DNA of 64,000 nucleotides from NCBI GenBank assembly GCA_016708315.1, contig JADJGC010000014.1, forward strand, positions 1-64,000. Reading direction: 5' to 3'. The DNA comes from a bacterium (GTDB lineage: Bacteria > Zixibacteria > MSB-5A5 > CAIYYT01). The notes beneath the pieces were generated by a model. The model saw only the letters and a program-made list of their open reading frames with translations. It was not told where the DNA came from and did no database searches. Shown here in pieces: positions 32,539-42,147 of this stretch (position 1 is its first letter; each line of letters begins with the position of its first letter). A program made the position numbers and the translations under genes.

Positions 32539-33366
32539 ATGCGTTCTTTGACTATAGCGTCACTCGTGGCGATTCTCGCGTTGCTCTATGCGTGTTCTGA
32601 GAAAAAGCCCGAAACCCCGCCGCCTGCGCAACCAGTGCAGCAGCGGCTCCAAGCGCCCGATTCCGCCGGAATCCGCCAGCCGAACTTCGCTTGGAGTAAT
32701 CAGAAGCATCGGATGGTCGATTTTTACTTCCAGCCTACCGATTCGCTGCGCCTCTTTGCGCCGGATTTATTAAAGAAAGCCCTCGAAATCTATCAATTTT
32801 GCTGTGAAGTCATGCTTTGGACGACACCCGAGCCGGTTGAATTCTACTGCTATGCCGATATGCCGACGATGACAATGCACACATCTCGTGAGCAACCTTT
32901 TGTCTTGGGCAATCGCATCTACTACGGCTACGGCCCTACTTTTGGCCGTCCGTTTGCAGAATTCGTGATGTCCAAGCTGCCCGAGGGACCTTCCCAGTTC
33001 GAGTTTGTGCGTGAAGGAGTCCCGATGTTGCTCGATTACACCGGCCGCAATTACCACCAGGCCACCTTCAATTTTATCGAGGGTCAAAAAATCCATCCAG
33101 TGTCAGTTTTGACCACAAATGCAGACTATGTCCAACTCAACCAGGCGATGCGCGAAATCGAGGCAGCCTCCTTGTGCGGATACATCATGTGGGAGTGGGG
33201 ATATGAGAAATTCATGAAGATATATCACAGCGACAAAGCTTTCCCAGAGGCGCTCAAAGAGACTACCGGTGTTGATGTCGCACAACTTGAAAGCCAATGG
33301 CTGCAGTTCCTCCCCGAACATACTGACGAAAAGGAAGCCCAGCGCTTACAGGGAGGCATACAGTGA
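32539..33366 (+). CDS. Lipoprotein resembling a degenerate peptidase-MA domain
   Basis: The start at the ATG after AGGAGG gives a 275-residue lipoprotein (lipobox LLYAC). A Pro-rich linker leads into a domain with FVREGVPMLLDYTG and GYIMWEWGYEKFMKIYHS...FPEALKETTGVDVAQLESQWLQFL. This matches the tail of peptidase-MA-like gluzincins (the SEGLAEY and GEEKL..LY..F..AL...G segments). The zinc-binding HExxH is missing: the corresponding stretch reads RPFAEFVMSKL. It is probably non-catalytic. Its stop overlaps the lyase gene (GTGA). Confidence 0.65.
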   Translation: MRSLTIASLVAILALLYACSEKKPETPPPAQPVQQRLQAPDSAGIRQPNFAWSNQKHRMVDFYFQPTDSLRLFAPDLLKKALEIYQFCCEVMLWTTPEPVEFYCYADMPTMTMHTSREQPFVLGNRIYYGYGPTFGRPFAEFVMSKLPEGPSQFEFVREGVPMLLDYTGRNYHQATFNFIEGQKIHPVSVLTTNADYVQLNQAMREIEAASLCGYIMWEWGYEKFMKIYHSDKAFPEALKETTGVDVAQLESQWLQFLPEHTDEKEAQRLQGGIQ

Positions 33367-34133
33367 CCAGCGACAATCAGTGGCAGACTTCCATCACGGA
33401 AATCGCGCCTAACTCAATCTGTGTTCGCGGCTATGACGTTGCCGAACTTATGGATCACACCAGTTTCAGCGATACAATATTCCTGGTGCTCAAAGGCGAA
33501 CTGCCCGATCAGCGTCAGTCTGAAATGTTTCGCGCCATAATGGTATCGTCAGTTGATCACGGTGTTACACCGCCGTCGGTATTGGCGGCGCGCACCGTAA
33601 TGTCGGCGGGCAATTCACTCAATACTGCGGTCGCAGCTGGAATTATGGCCATCGGCGATGTCCACGGCGGCGCTATCGAGCAGTCAGCGCGCATTATGCA
33701 GGAAACCGCCAAGAAAGCCGGCGATGTCGATGCACTTGCAAACGAACTGGTGACAACAATGAAAGAGAAAAATCAACGCATGCCCGGCTTTGGCCATCGT
33801 TTGCATACCGCTGATCCGCGCACGGCAAAGATGTTTGAGATTGCAAGGAAGAACAATTTCTCGGGACGCCATACATCGCTGGCTCAAGCGATTGAAAGAG
33901 CTTTTGCCGAAATCGGTGGCAAACCGTTGCCAATCAATGTCGATGGCGCCATCGCCGCCGTCACTTCCGACATGGGCTTTGACTGGCGGCTCGGAAAAGC
34001 ATTCTTCATGCTCTCCCGAATCTCAGGTTTGATTGCACACGTCTACGAAGAGAAAACCACGCAGAAGCCGATGCGCAAGCTGGGCGACACCAACGCAGCA
34101 TATATTGGGCCGCCGCGACGCTCGCTGAAATAG
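33363..34133 (+). CDS. Citryl-CoA lyase / short citrate synthase-like protein
   Basis: The 256-residue protein corresponds to the C-terminal catalytic part of citrate synthase, with the triad at H101 (GDVHGGA), H145 (PGFGHR) and D194 (PINVDG). This short form is typical of citryl-CoA lyases, which split citryl-CoA to acetyl-CoA and oxaloacetate, in some bacteria as part of the reductive TCA cycle. No citryl-CoA synthetase is in the window. It starts with GTG overlapping the preceding lipoprotein gene. Confidence 0.78.
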   Translation: MTSDNQWQTSITEIAPNSICVRGYDVAELMDHTSFSDTIFLVLKGELPDQRQSEMFRAIMVSSVDHGVTPPSVLAARTVMSAGNSLNTAVAAGIMAIGDVHGGAIEQSARIMQETAKKAGDVDALANELVTTMKEKNQRMPGFGHRLHTADPRTAKMFEIARKNNFSGRHTSLAQAIERAFAEIGGKPLPINVDGAIAAVTSDMGFDWRLGKAFFMLSRISGLIAHVYEEKTTQKPMRKLGDTNAAYIGPPRRSLK

Positions 34134-34177
34134 TTGCAGTGTTTCACGGACTCTATTCGCTTCAAAGGACTCTGAAG

Positions 34178-34993
34178 GTGCGACATCTACTTGCCGCGAT
34201 GTCAATGTTAATGACGGTCGCATTGATAGCTTGCGGTCCAAAGCCCAAGACTCCTTCTCCGGCTGTTGAGCCTCCGACTGCGATGACAGGCGTAGCTCCT
34301 TCGCATCTGACTGTAACCGCATCAACCTCAGGTGCTGAATTGCGCTGGCAGACAAATCAACCGGCAAATCGCGTCCTAAGCGGTTACAACATCTACCTGG
34401 CACGCGAGGATGGCGCATTCGAGAAGATCACTTCATCGCCATATCCCGGCGACCTCGATCCCGGTTACGAGTTCGAAACCTACCGGGCGACTGGATTAGA
34501 CAACGGCGTGCGTTATCGTTTTCGAATCAGCATTGTCTATCCCAATGCCGCAGAGTCATTCTGTGAGGATACAGTTGAGACCATCCCCAGACCACAGGGT
34601 TGGATTCGTTTGAATTCATCTTTCAGTAAGGAAGATGCTGGCTTTTCCTTCGCCCGTCTTCAAGCCGTTTCAACCGACGATCTCTCCAATGACATTTACC
34701 TCACCGTGATTGACGCTAAGGCGCACCTTGCATCACCGCAGCGAATTGATGTTGTCTTGCGCCGGACGCAATTCTACCCAGTCAGTGCACAGTCTGCTGA
34801 CAATTTCGATGAATCTCCTCCGCCAATCGGCGATGGCAAAGACGTGATTCCAATTCGAACCGGCAGTCGATTGTATCTCAAAACGCAAGACGGTTGTTAC
34901 GCTCTTGTCCAAATCGACCGCATCGATGTTAAGGGCAAGTCTGTGGAACTGTCGTTTGTCTACCAAACGCGCCCCAATACGTTTACATTCTAA
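34178..34993 (+). CDS. Lipoprotein with fibronectin type III-like domain
   Basis: The GTG start with AAAGGA 8 nt upstream gives 271 residues; an upstream GTG is possible. A signal peptide ends in a lipobox (ALIACG). An FN3-like domain (about 50-140) follows with RVLSGYNIYLAREDG and ATGLDNGVRYRFRISIVYP, then a mainly beta C-terminal region. It is probably a cell-surface or periplasmic lipoprotein. It stops 7 bp before the helicase start. Confidence 0.7.
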   Translation: MRHLLAAMSMLMTVALIACGPKPKTPSPAVEPPTAMTGVAPSHLTVTASTSGAELRWQTNQPANRVLSGYNIYLAREDGAFEKITSSPYPGDLDPGYEFETYRATGLDNGVRYRFRISIVYPNAAESFCEDTVETIPRPQGWIRLNSSFSKEDAGFSFARLQAVSTDDLSNDIYLTVIDAKAHLASPQRIDVVLRRTQFYPVSAQSADNFDESPPPIGDGKDVIPIRTGSRLYLKTQDGCYALVQIDRIDVKGKSVELSFVYQTRPNTFTF

Positions 34994-35000
34994 GAACACG

Positions 35001-37691
35001 ATGCCCGAAAACTACGATACCCAGTTTGCACTTTGGTGCGATATCAAAGCACCCTCTGCAACTGCACGTATCTTATCTCTTGAAGTTTTTGAACTTGGCG
35101 ATCAGAACAATAGGCCAATTGATGCACTCGTAGTACCTGAAGAGTCTGAAGTCCCTGTAAGCAGTGCAAAGATTGAGAAGTTCTTCCTCGCCTTGCAAGG
35201 CGCCACTGGATTCAAATTTCTCAATCGCGACCTCTACTCGCAGTCTCGCGAATGGCAAAGAGTCGACACCCTTCTCGCCAAAGCACCGCTGATTGATCTG
35301 GCATTTATGCTCCGGCTCTTCTTCCCGACGCTAACCGCGCGGAGTCTCTCCGAGTATGAAAAAGCCTTTGAATTGCCCAAAGGCGCTTCGCCTCCCGAGG
35401 CTCTTGCCAGATTGATAGAGATCTTGAATCTTCGTGCCCGCGAACTGCCGGGAGGCACCGTGCGCGCCCTCAAGACTATTTTTCGTGGCCTCGCACCCGA
35501 ATATGCTGCTTGGCTCAATCAATTGCCAAGAGTCAAACCTGATGCATCCTACGCCATCGATCCTGAGTATCTGAACACCCTTGATCGCTTCGAGAACCTA
35601 ACCAGCGGTAGCCGACTCAGCACCGATGACGTCATCCAGCTATTTTCTGAGACCGGCAAAATGAGCCAATTCATTGACGGCTACGAAATGCGCAAGGGTC
35701 AGGCCAAGTACGCACAAGCTGTTCTCAAATGTATCCAGCAGCACGCATCTGTACTACTTGAAGCAGCAACCGGTACCGGGAAGTCGCTCGGTTACCTCTT
35801 GCCCACAATCGCTTCTTGTGCCGAAAGCGAAAACCGCGCCGTCATCGTTACCCGCACGAAATCACTGCAGGAACAGCTTTTTCGTTCCGATCTTCGCAAG
35901 ATTCGTGGATTGGTACCGGATGGATTTCGCGTCAGTCTCTTGAAGGGACTCGGCAACTATCTCTGCCTGCTCAAGTACAAGCTCTTTCTCTCTGACCTAA
36001 GCGAACACATGGGTCGAATTCCACCAGAATACATGGCGGCGTTGGTTGTTTGGGAACACTCGACTGAATCGGGAGACTTAACCGAGACTGCAATATTCGA
36101 CCAGCCTGACTCCGAAGATTTACTGCCAAAGATAACCCTCGAAGAGGGAAGTTGTCTTGGCAAAGAATGCCAGTTCTACAGCGACTGCTATGCCTTTCGT
36201 GCCCGCAAAAGCGCCGCTCGTTCCAATATCGTAATTACGAACTACGCCCTATTATTTTCAGACTTGGTTTCCGGCGGCGATATTCTGGGCAGGTTCTCGC
36301 ATGCAGTACTCGACGAGGCCCATCGACTGGAGCACGAAGCAATCAACTCCTTTTCGGAAGTGCTGCCTCTGCAAGCGTTCGCCCGATCATTGGAGCGGCT
36401 CGCAGATGAGAAGACCCTTCCGTTGCTCAATCAGGCTCTCGAATCAGCCGACAGCCCGGAGATGATGATCGGACTGGAAAACCTTCTGGCACGATTGCAT
36501 TCGCGCGTCAGCATTGCCACCGAATCCGTGCGCCAAATACTGCGCCGTGGTTCACGCTCCCAGCAGGATAGGGTGCGTTTTCGCAACAATGAACCGATTC
36601 ACGATATTCTCTGCGATCTCTGGGTAACCGAGAAGGAATATCTGGTGCAGTTGCGCGAGACCCTCTCCCAAATACAGACGGGGTTGACACCGAAATCAGA
36701 GGACGAGAAAGTCGAAGGGCTTACCCAACTGCGCAGGCAAACCGCAGCACTCGCTCGCTTTGTTTCCATTTTGGAGCATTGCAGTACGGTTGGCGACGAG
36801 TCGGAAGTAATGTGGGCACATCTTTATGACTCTGGCGAGGTGTGGGTCACTATCGCACCCCTGAATGTCGGCGACTTGTTAGCGCGCAAGCTTTACTCAA
36901 AGTTCGATTCAATGGTCTTTACTTCTGCAACTCTCGACTCCGAAGACGACTTTGAGTGGACATCATCTCGCCTTGGGATCAGCAGTGATAACGAACACGC
37001 AAACTACAAAGTCAAGATCCGTTCGCCGTTTCCCCTCGATGATCAGCTTCGCATCGGTTTAGCGCGATATCTCCCGGCCCCCAACGAGCCCGGTTATGCT
37101 GCCAAGCTAAGTAACCTCATTCTGAAATTCCGCTCTTCGGCGCGGCTGCCTACGCTGGTGCTTTGCACTTCGTACAGAATGGTGGAAGATATTGCCAAGC
37201 CGCTTTTGGATACTCACGGCAAAGCAGGCGAAGTGCTTTATCAGACTCCCGACACCTTGCCTCAGACGTTGTTAAGTCGATTCCGGCTTGCCCGCAATGC
37301 GATTTTGATTGGGACCGAATCCTTCTGGGAAGGAATCGATCTCCCCGACGAATTGCTGCGGCTGCTCTTCATTACGAGATTGCCCTTTGCAGTTCCCGAT
37401 GACCCGCTCGAATTGGCGAGACAAGAACAAGCAGAGAAGAAAGGCGACAATCCCTTCATGACGATCTCACTGCCGCAAGCGGTTCTAAAATATCGTCAGG
37501 GTGTTGGTCGGATGATTCGCAGCGCGACCGACTGGGGTGCGGTGATCATCACCGACTCGCGCATGGGCAAAAAGAACTATGGCCGCATTCTCGTCGCTGC
37601 TTCACCCGTTCCGGTCAATGTTTATGACAGCGAGTCGCAGCTTATCAATGAGACTTCACAGTGGCTGAGATCTATGAAAGCGCCGCAATGA
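35001..37691 (+). CDS. DinG-type XPD-like DNA helicase with degenerate N-terminal exonuclease-like region
   Basis: The 896-residue protein has a Walker A ATGTGKS near residue 257, four Fe-S cysteines (C322, C385, C390, C396), DEAH box LDEAHRLE (438-441) and C-terminal motifs LIGTESFWEGIDLP and QGVGRMIRS. This is the DinG/XPD 5'-3' helicase family. The first ~220 residues resemble the exonuclease domain of DinG proteins from Firmicutes in layout (LIDLAFMLRLFFPTLTARSL), but the acidic catalytic residues are not apparent. The start is ATG at 35001; the open frame extends upstream into the FN3 gene. Confidence 0.88.
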   Translation: MPENYDTQFALWCDIKAPSATARILSLEVFELGDQNNRPIDALVVPEESEVPVSSAKIEKFFLALQGATGFKFLNRDLYSQSREWQRVDTLLAKAPLIDLAFMLRLFFPTLTARSLSEYEKAFELPKGASPPEALARLIEILNLRARELPGGTVRALKTIFRGLAPEYAAWLNQLPRVKPDASYAIDPEYLNTLDRFENLTSGSRLSTDDVIQLFSETGKMSQFIDGYEMRKGQAKYAQAVLKCIQQHASVLLEAATGTGKSLGYLLPTIASCAESENRAVIVTRTKSLQEQLFRSDLRKIRGLVPDGFRVSLLKGLGNYLCLLKYKLFLSDLSEHMGRIPPEYMAALVVWEHSTESGDLTETAIFDQPDSEDLLPKITLEEGSCLGKECQFYSDCYAFRARKSAARSNIVITNYALLFSDLVSGGDILGRFSHAVLDEAHRLEHEAINSFSEVLPLQAFARSLERLADEKTLPLLNQALESADSPEMMIGLENLLARLHSRVSIATESVRQILRRGSRSQQDRVRFRNNEPIHDILCDLWVTEKEYLVQLRETLSQIQTGLTPKSEDEKVEGLTQLRRQTAALARFVSILEHCSTVGDESEVMWAHLYDSGEVWVTIAPLNVGDLLARKLYSKFDSMVFTSATLDSEDDFEWTSSRLGISSDNEHANYKVKIRSPFPLDDQLRIGLARYLPAPNEPGYAAKLSNLILKFRSSARLPTLVLCTSYRMVEDIAKPLLDTHGKAGEVLYQTPDTLPQTLLSRFRLARNAILIGTESFWEGIDLPDELLRLLFITRLPFAVPDDPLELARQEQAEKKGDNPFMTISLPQAVLKYRQGVGRMIRSATDWGAVIITDSRMGKKNYGRILVAASPVPVNVYDSESQLINETSQWLRSMKAPQ

Positions 37692-38046
37692 CCTGCATGC
37701 GCACAAACGTCGATATTTTTGACGATCTGCGCAGTTTCTCACGCGCATTGCTTTGTCTTCCTGAAACTGTAACCCGTTGTTATCTAACCATATATTGGAT
37801 TTGTCACAGTAAGGTCAGCGCAGTTTCTGCGGGTGCACCCAATAATCCCTGTGGCAAAGATTCCATCGCTGTATTCTCTTGTTACGTTGCAACTTACCGT
37901 GAAAGAAAATAAGGGTCTCGGCACACTATTTGGATAGAACGTAAGTAGAGTTTCTGTATCTTAACAATAAATGCGGATTTGGTAGAGATAGATTTGGGAA
38001 GAATTTATCTTACCGACTGTATAATCATCAGAAGAGAGAAATCGAT
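37692..38046. other. Intergenic region after dinG-like gene
   Basis: No gene is supported; an 83-codon frame overlapping the helicase end has no motif. A TATAAT box at 38020-38025 lies close to the ATG of the next gene but has only a weak -35 (TTGGGA, spacer 20). Confidence 0.45.
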
Positions 38047-38244
38047 ATGCCGAAATTTGATCGGATCATCAGTTATATCTCTGTGACAATCGTCTTGTTC
38101 GTCGGGATTGTGGTGATGTCGGGCTTCATAGGCATATTGGAGCCGACCTATCGATTTGGTTTTGGATTAATCATTATTGCCTATGCCGGCGTCAGACTGC
38201 TAATGATCTATAACTCGGATCGCAAGAACCGGGAAAAGCCTTGA
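38047..38244 (+). CDS. Small two-helix membrane protein
   Basis: I do not recognise this 65-residue protein. It has two hydrophobic helices (about 9-31 and 36-54) with a short turn and a basic end (YNSDRKNREKP). AGAGAG lies before the ATG. It is first in a same-strand run leading to the ExbB/ExbD/TonB genes, so it may belong to that membrane system. Confidence 0.65.
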   Translation: MPKFDRIISYISVTIVLFVGIVVMSGFIGILEPTYRFGFGLIIIAYAGVRLLMIYNSDRKNREKP

Positions 38245-38312
38245 CGCTCCCGGAGACCGGAGCTATATTGGCAGTCTTTGGTTTGCCGACAACTGATTGG
38301 AGTACAAAGAGA

Positions 38313-40115
38313 ATGAGAAAAACTTTGACAGCAACGCTCTTCGCCCTGCTGTTACTCAGCATGTCGGCCAGCGCCTTTGCGGACGCTGCCTCCGATGCGG
38401 CTGAAATGATTCAGCATCGCAAGTTCGATGAAGCTATCACATTCCTTAATAGTGCGATCACAAAAGACCCGACCTATGCAGACCTCTATTACTGGCTCGG
38501 TCGCATCTATATCGAAAAAGAAGACTGGGCGCAGGCCGAAACCCAACTCAATAAGTGTCTCGAACTGAAGAAAAGACACGACGAAGCCAAAGCCTATTTG
38601 GCTCTTGTCTACATTCAGAATGAACGCTGGGAAGAAGCCAAGAAAATCCTCGATGAGGGCGTCGCCAAGAGCAAGACTGCCAAAGGCCGGTTCCTCAATC
38701 ATCTAGGACATTACCATGTGGCTAAGAAGGAATTTTCCGAGGCCGACATTGCGTTGCGTAAGGCCGAACTGGAAGAGCCTACCAACATCGAATACAAACG
38801 TGATCTTGCGGACATGAACTATGAAAACGGCGTCTATGCTGTGGCCGTCAACGGTTACAAAGACGTCCTAATGACTGATTCCACTGACGTCATTACCTAC
38901 TTCAAACTCGCGCGTGCATACTATATGCAGAAGCAATTCAAAGAGGCCATCGACAACTCATCCAAGGCTATCGGTCTCGACTCAAACTACACACAAGCAT
39001 ACAGTCTTCAGGGCGACATCTTCATGATCCTCGGCTTGTCGCGCGTAAGTGCGGCGCTGGAATCCGGCGAATCCGGCGCTAACGGCTACACCGATATCTT
39101 CAAGAATGCTATCTGGGCGTATGAACATTATGTCGCGACCGGCGGCAAGGAAACGCTCGATTTGCTTTATCGACTCGGACAAGCCTACTACTACGTCGGC
39201 GGCTACGAGCTGGCTATTGAAAAACTCCGGCGCGCAATTGATATGGGTTCCGATAAGTCGGTCGCCTTTGACTTCACTGCCAAAGCGCTATTTCGTTTGA
39301 AACGTTATGATGAAGCTGTTAACGCCTATAAAGCCTACGAGAACAAGATATCTCAGGGCGATCCTAACTTTGTCTGGGGACCGGAGTATTTCGAATTCTT
39401 CCGCGACCGTGGCGTTACCTACTCACAACTATTCTATGACTCCAAGAAGGAAGGCGTTCCCGATACCAGCTTTCTTGACCAGGCTATCGTGAATTTGACC
39501 AAAGCGGTTGAGTTGAAGCCTGACGAGAAGTCACTTATCTATCGACTTGGTTTCGACCTTTACAACCGAACCAGTTACACTGAAGCAATCCCGTGGTTTG
39601 AGAAACGCATCGCCATCGATTCCACGCATCTCCAGAGTTATCAGTACATCGCGTTCAGCTACATTAAAATGAACGACTTTACCAAAGCTGTCGAGTATCT
39701 GGAACTGATGTACAAGCTGAAACCTGATTCGCCATTTGTTCTCAAGACCCTGTCGACAACCTACCTCTTCCAGATTAAGAATCGGGAGAAGGGAATGGAG
39801 TGGTTGCGCAAGTGGGCAGACACCGATACCAAAGACTACGAACCTTACAAATGGATTGGCTTTATTTACATCTCCGAAAAGCCACCCAAAAAAGAACAGG
39901 CCATCGAAGCTCTCACCAAATGCTTGCAGCGTATGGAGGCAAATGGTGTTGACAAATGTAAGGAAATCGACGTGATTACGTGGATGGCACAAGCACTTAG
40001 TTTTTATGATACTCTCGATAAAGATGAGGAAGCTCTTAAGTGGGTCAATCGCGGATTGCAGTGCGCTCCGAACAACGAAACACTCAAGAACCTCAAAGAG
40101 AACCTTGATTTATAG
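38313..40115 (+). CDS. Periplasmic TPR-repeat protein
   Basis: Starting at ATG after AAAGAGA, the 600-residue protein has a signal peptide (cleavage near SAFADA) and TPR units along its length, e.g. YADLYYWLGRIYIEKEDWAQ and VITYFKLARAYYMQKQFKEA. It is placed before ExbB/ExbD/TonB homologues, as often seen for TPR proteins in FCB-group TonB operons. It may organise an envelope complex. The partner is unknown. Confidence 0.85.
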   Translation: MRKTLTATLFALLLLSMSASAFADAASDAAEMIQHRKFDEAITFLNSAITKDPTYADLYYWLGRIYIEKEDWAQAETQLNKCLELKKRHDEAKAYLALVYIQNERWEEAKKILDEGVAKSKTAKGRFLNHLGHYHVAKKEFSEADIALRKAELEEPTNIEYKRDLADMNYENGVYAVAVNGYKDVLMTDSTDVITYFKLARAYYMQKQFKEAIDNSSKAIGLDSNYTQAYSLQGDIFMILGLSRVSAALESGESGANGYTDIFKNAIWAYEHYVATGGKETLDLLYRLGQAYYYVGGYELAIEKLRRAIDMGSDKSVAFDFTAKALFRLKRYDEAVNAYKAYENKISQGDPNFVWGPEYFEFFRDRGVTYSQLFYDSKKEGVPDTSFLDQAIVNLTKAVELKPDEKSLIYRLGFDLYNRTSYTEAIPWFEKRIAIDSTHLQSYQYIAFSYIKMNDFTKAVEYLELMYKLKPDSPFVLKTLSTTYLFQIKNREKGMEWLRKWADTDTKDYEPYKWIGFIYISEKPPKKEQAIEALTKCLQRMEANGVDKCKEIDVITWMAQALSFYDTLDKDEEALKWVNRGLQCAPNNETLKNLKENLDL

Positions 40116-40133
40116 AGCTTGAGGAAGTACCTG

Positions 40134-40829
40134 ATGGCTGAACAAAAACCTGTTGATCCGACCGAAGAACGATACCGCTATATCGGCTTTGAGGTCTTTG
40201 GATCAAAAACCGACCCTTTCTGGCGCAACGAAGATGAGCGCAAATCATATGTCGAAGGTCTCAAGGCACAAATTGGATCTGTCTACCGCAACTCGGTAGT
40301 CTATTCCAATGTCGTGACTAAGACCGACCGCATCTTCATCATCATCGCCAGCGCCATGATGATTATAGCTCCTTTTCTCACCTGGATGAAGGCCTCGACA
40401 CTCTATGGTCCGGCCAGTTTTAACGGAATCCTTGGCGTCTTCAACATGAGCGGATTCTGGTTCTATGTCCAGAAAATCGGCGGTTGGGTGATACCAGTCT
40501 CCGTTTATCTGACAGCCGCAATGGCTGTAATCTCGCTGGTGCTCGGCATCATGGTGATGCTGACTCTCTTCGGCAAAGCACCATCTGAAGATGTCTACGT
40601 GCAAAAGCTCAAAAAAGTTCTGCGACTCAACGCAATTCCCTTCGGGATTTTCTTGCTTGTCATTCTGATCAGTCTCATTGGCCAGCGAATCCCGTTTGGC
40701 GAGCATCTCGGTATTGACGAGATTGACTCGCGATATTCTGTCGTCACCCTGGTCCAGCTCTCAAGCGTTGGGTTCTGGCTCTCGGTTTTTGGATTTATTC
40801 TGAATTACAACAAGTCCAAGGAGATATAA
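40134..40829 (+). CDS. Four-helix membrane protein of the TonB operon
   Basis: The 231-residue protein has a charged cytoplasmic N-terminus (about 1-60) and four membrane helices, beginning FIIIASAMMIIAPFLTW. I do not recognise a family. It starts 18 bp after the TPR gene, with GAGGAAG upstream, and precedes exbB by 68 bp. Confidence 0.7.
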   Translation: MAEQKPVDPTEERYRYIGFEVFGSKTDPFWRNEDERKSYVEGLKAQIGSVYRNSVVYSNVVTKTDRIFIIIASAMMIIAPFLTWMKASTLYGPASFNGILGVFNMSGFWFYVQKIGGWVIPVSVYLTAAMAVISLVLGIMVMLTLFGKAPSEDVYVQKLKKVLRLNAIPFGIFLLVILISLIGQRIPFGEHLGIDEIDSRYSVVTLVQLSSVGFWLSVFGFILNYNKSKEI

Positions 40830-40897
40830 ACTTCTCCGCGGCTTAAGAAGCGAAAATTGATTTTTGTCCATAATTATGTAATTGGAGGATTAATTAG

Positions 40898-41656
40898 GTG
40901 AAACAGTCGATTTTTGTCACACTCAATGCGCTCATCGCGTTTGTAGTCGGCTATATCATTTGGGGCGTTATCCTGAAAGCACAGCCGGAAGGAACCATTG
41001 CTCACTCATGCTACAAGGGCGGACCGCTGGTCGTGCTCCTGATCGGCGTATTCTTCATGTTGATCGCATTCGTTGTCGAACGCTTCCTTTCACTTAAGGT
41101 CGCCAAAGGCAAAGCCTCAGTTCAGGTATTCTTCAAGAATCTAATCGCAATGCTGCGCAAAGGCGATTACGACGGCGCGTTGGCCGCTTGCGACAAGCAG
41201 CGCGGAACCACCGCCAACGTTCTTCGTGCCGGTATCGACCGCTTCATGTCGGTCAAAGACGATCCGAAGATGGACGGCGAGAAGAAGATTGCTCTCACGC
41301 AGTCAGCTATCGAAGAAGCTAACGCTCTCGAAGGACCATTGCTTGAACGCAACCTTATTGCCATGTCGACCATCGCTTCGATTGCAACCATGGTCGGTCT
41401 TCTTGGTACAACAATTGGTATGATTCGCGCCTTCGCTGCTACCGGTAGCGCTTCGGGCGGTGTCATTGACGCCACTTCGCTGGCAACCGGTATCTCGGAA
41501 GCACTGGTAAATACCGCAGGCGGTTTGATTTCCGGTATCCTCGGTATTTTCTTCTATAACTATTTCGTCAACAAGGTCGACTCATTCAACTATACGACAG
41601 ACGAAGCGACCTACGAAGTTCTGCAACTGTTTAAGTCGGCGGCGGAGACCAAGTAA
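40898..41656 (+). CDS. exbB: ExbB/TolQ/MotA-type proton channel protein
   Basis: The 252-residue protein has an N-terminal helix, a second helix (VVLLIGVFFMLIAFVVERF) and the conserved C-terminal pair with ERNLIAMSTIASIATMVGLLGTTIGMIRAF and ISEALVNTAGGL, the ExbB/TolQ signature. With ExbD it uses the proton-motive force to energise TonB. The start is GTG with GGAGGA upstream. Confidence 0.93.
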   Translation: MKQSIFVTLNALIAFVVGYIIWGVILKAQPEGTIAHSCYKGGPLVVLLIGVFFMLIAFVVERFLSLKVAKGKASVQVFFKNLIAMLRKGDYDGALAACDKQRGTTANVLRAGIDRFMSVKDDPKMDGEKKIALTQSAIEEANALEGPLLERNLIAMSTIASIATMVGLLGTTIGMIRAFAATGSASGGVIDATSLATGISEALVNTAGGLISGILGIFFYNYFVNKVDSFNYTTDEATYEVLQLFKSAAETK

Positions 41657-41659
41657 ACA

Positions 41660-42133
41660 ATGGCTATCAAGAAGAAACGGCGGATTTCGATCCGCATCGA
41701 CATGACTCCGATGGTCGACATCGCGTTTCTGCTTCTGATTTTCTACATGGCGACCACGCAGTTCAAACCACCGGAGCAGAAAGCCGTGTCACTGCCTTCT
41801 TCGCACTCGCAAATCGAGCTGCCGTCGAAGGACAAGATCAGCGTCACAGTGACGCCGGACGATTCGATCTTTGGCGACTATATGGAAAAGGTCGAGAAGG
41901 ATATCAATGGCCGCATGGTGCCGACTATCGAGCGCGTTTACATGGAGGCAACACCGTATACGGTGGGCAAAGTGATTAACGGTATCCGGGCGCGAAATCT
42001 TAGCGCACTCGTGATTATCAAAGCTGACAAAGATGTCAAGTTCGGAACCATGCAGCGTGTCATGGACACAATGGTGGAAGAGAACTTGTCGCGGTTCCAG
42101 ATCATAACTGAGCTGGAAGCGGAAGCCATATAG
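41660..42133 (+). CDS. exbD: ExbD/TolR biopolymer transport protein (first copy)
   Basis: The 157-residue protein has the cytoplasmic basic end KKKRRISIRIDMTPMVDIAF and one helix with the conserved proton-carrying Asp (MVDIAFLLLIFYM), then a periplasmic domain. It follows exbB by 3 bp. A second ExbD comes next, so the motor may be heteromeric. Confidence 0.93.
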   Translation: MAIKKKRRISIRIDMTPMVDIAFLLLIFYMATTQFKPPEQKAVSLPSSHSQIELPSKDKISVTVTPDDSIFGDYMEKVEKDINGRMVPTIERVYMEATPYTVGKVINGIRARNLSALVIIKADKDVKFGTMQRVMDTMVEENLSRFQIITELEAEAI

Positions 42134-42147
42134 GGAGGTGATGCGCT

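Noticed and set aside
37661..37912. 83-codon frame at the end of the dinG-like gene
   Set aside because: It begins inside the helicase frame and continues into non-coding DNA with no signal for translation.
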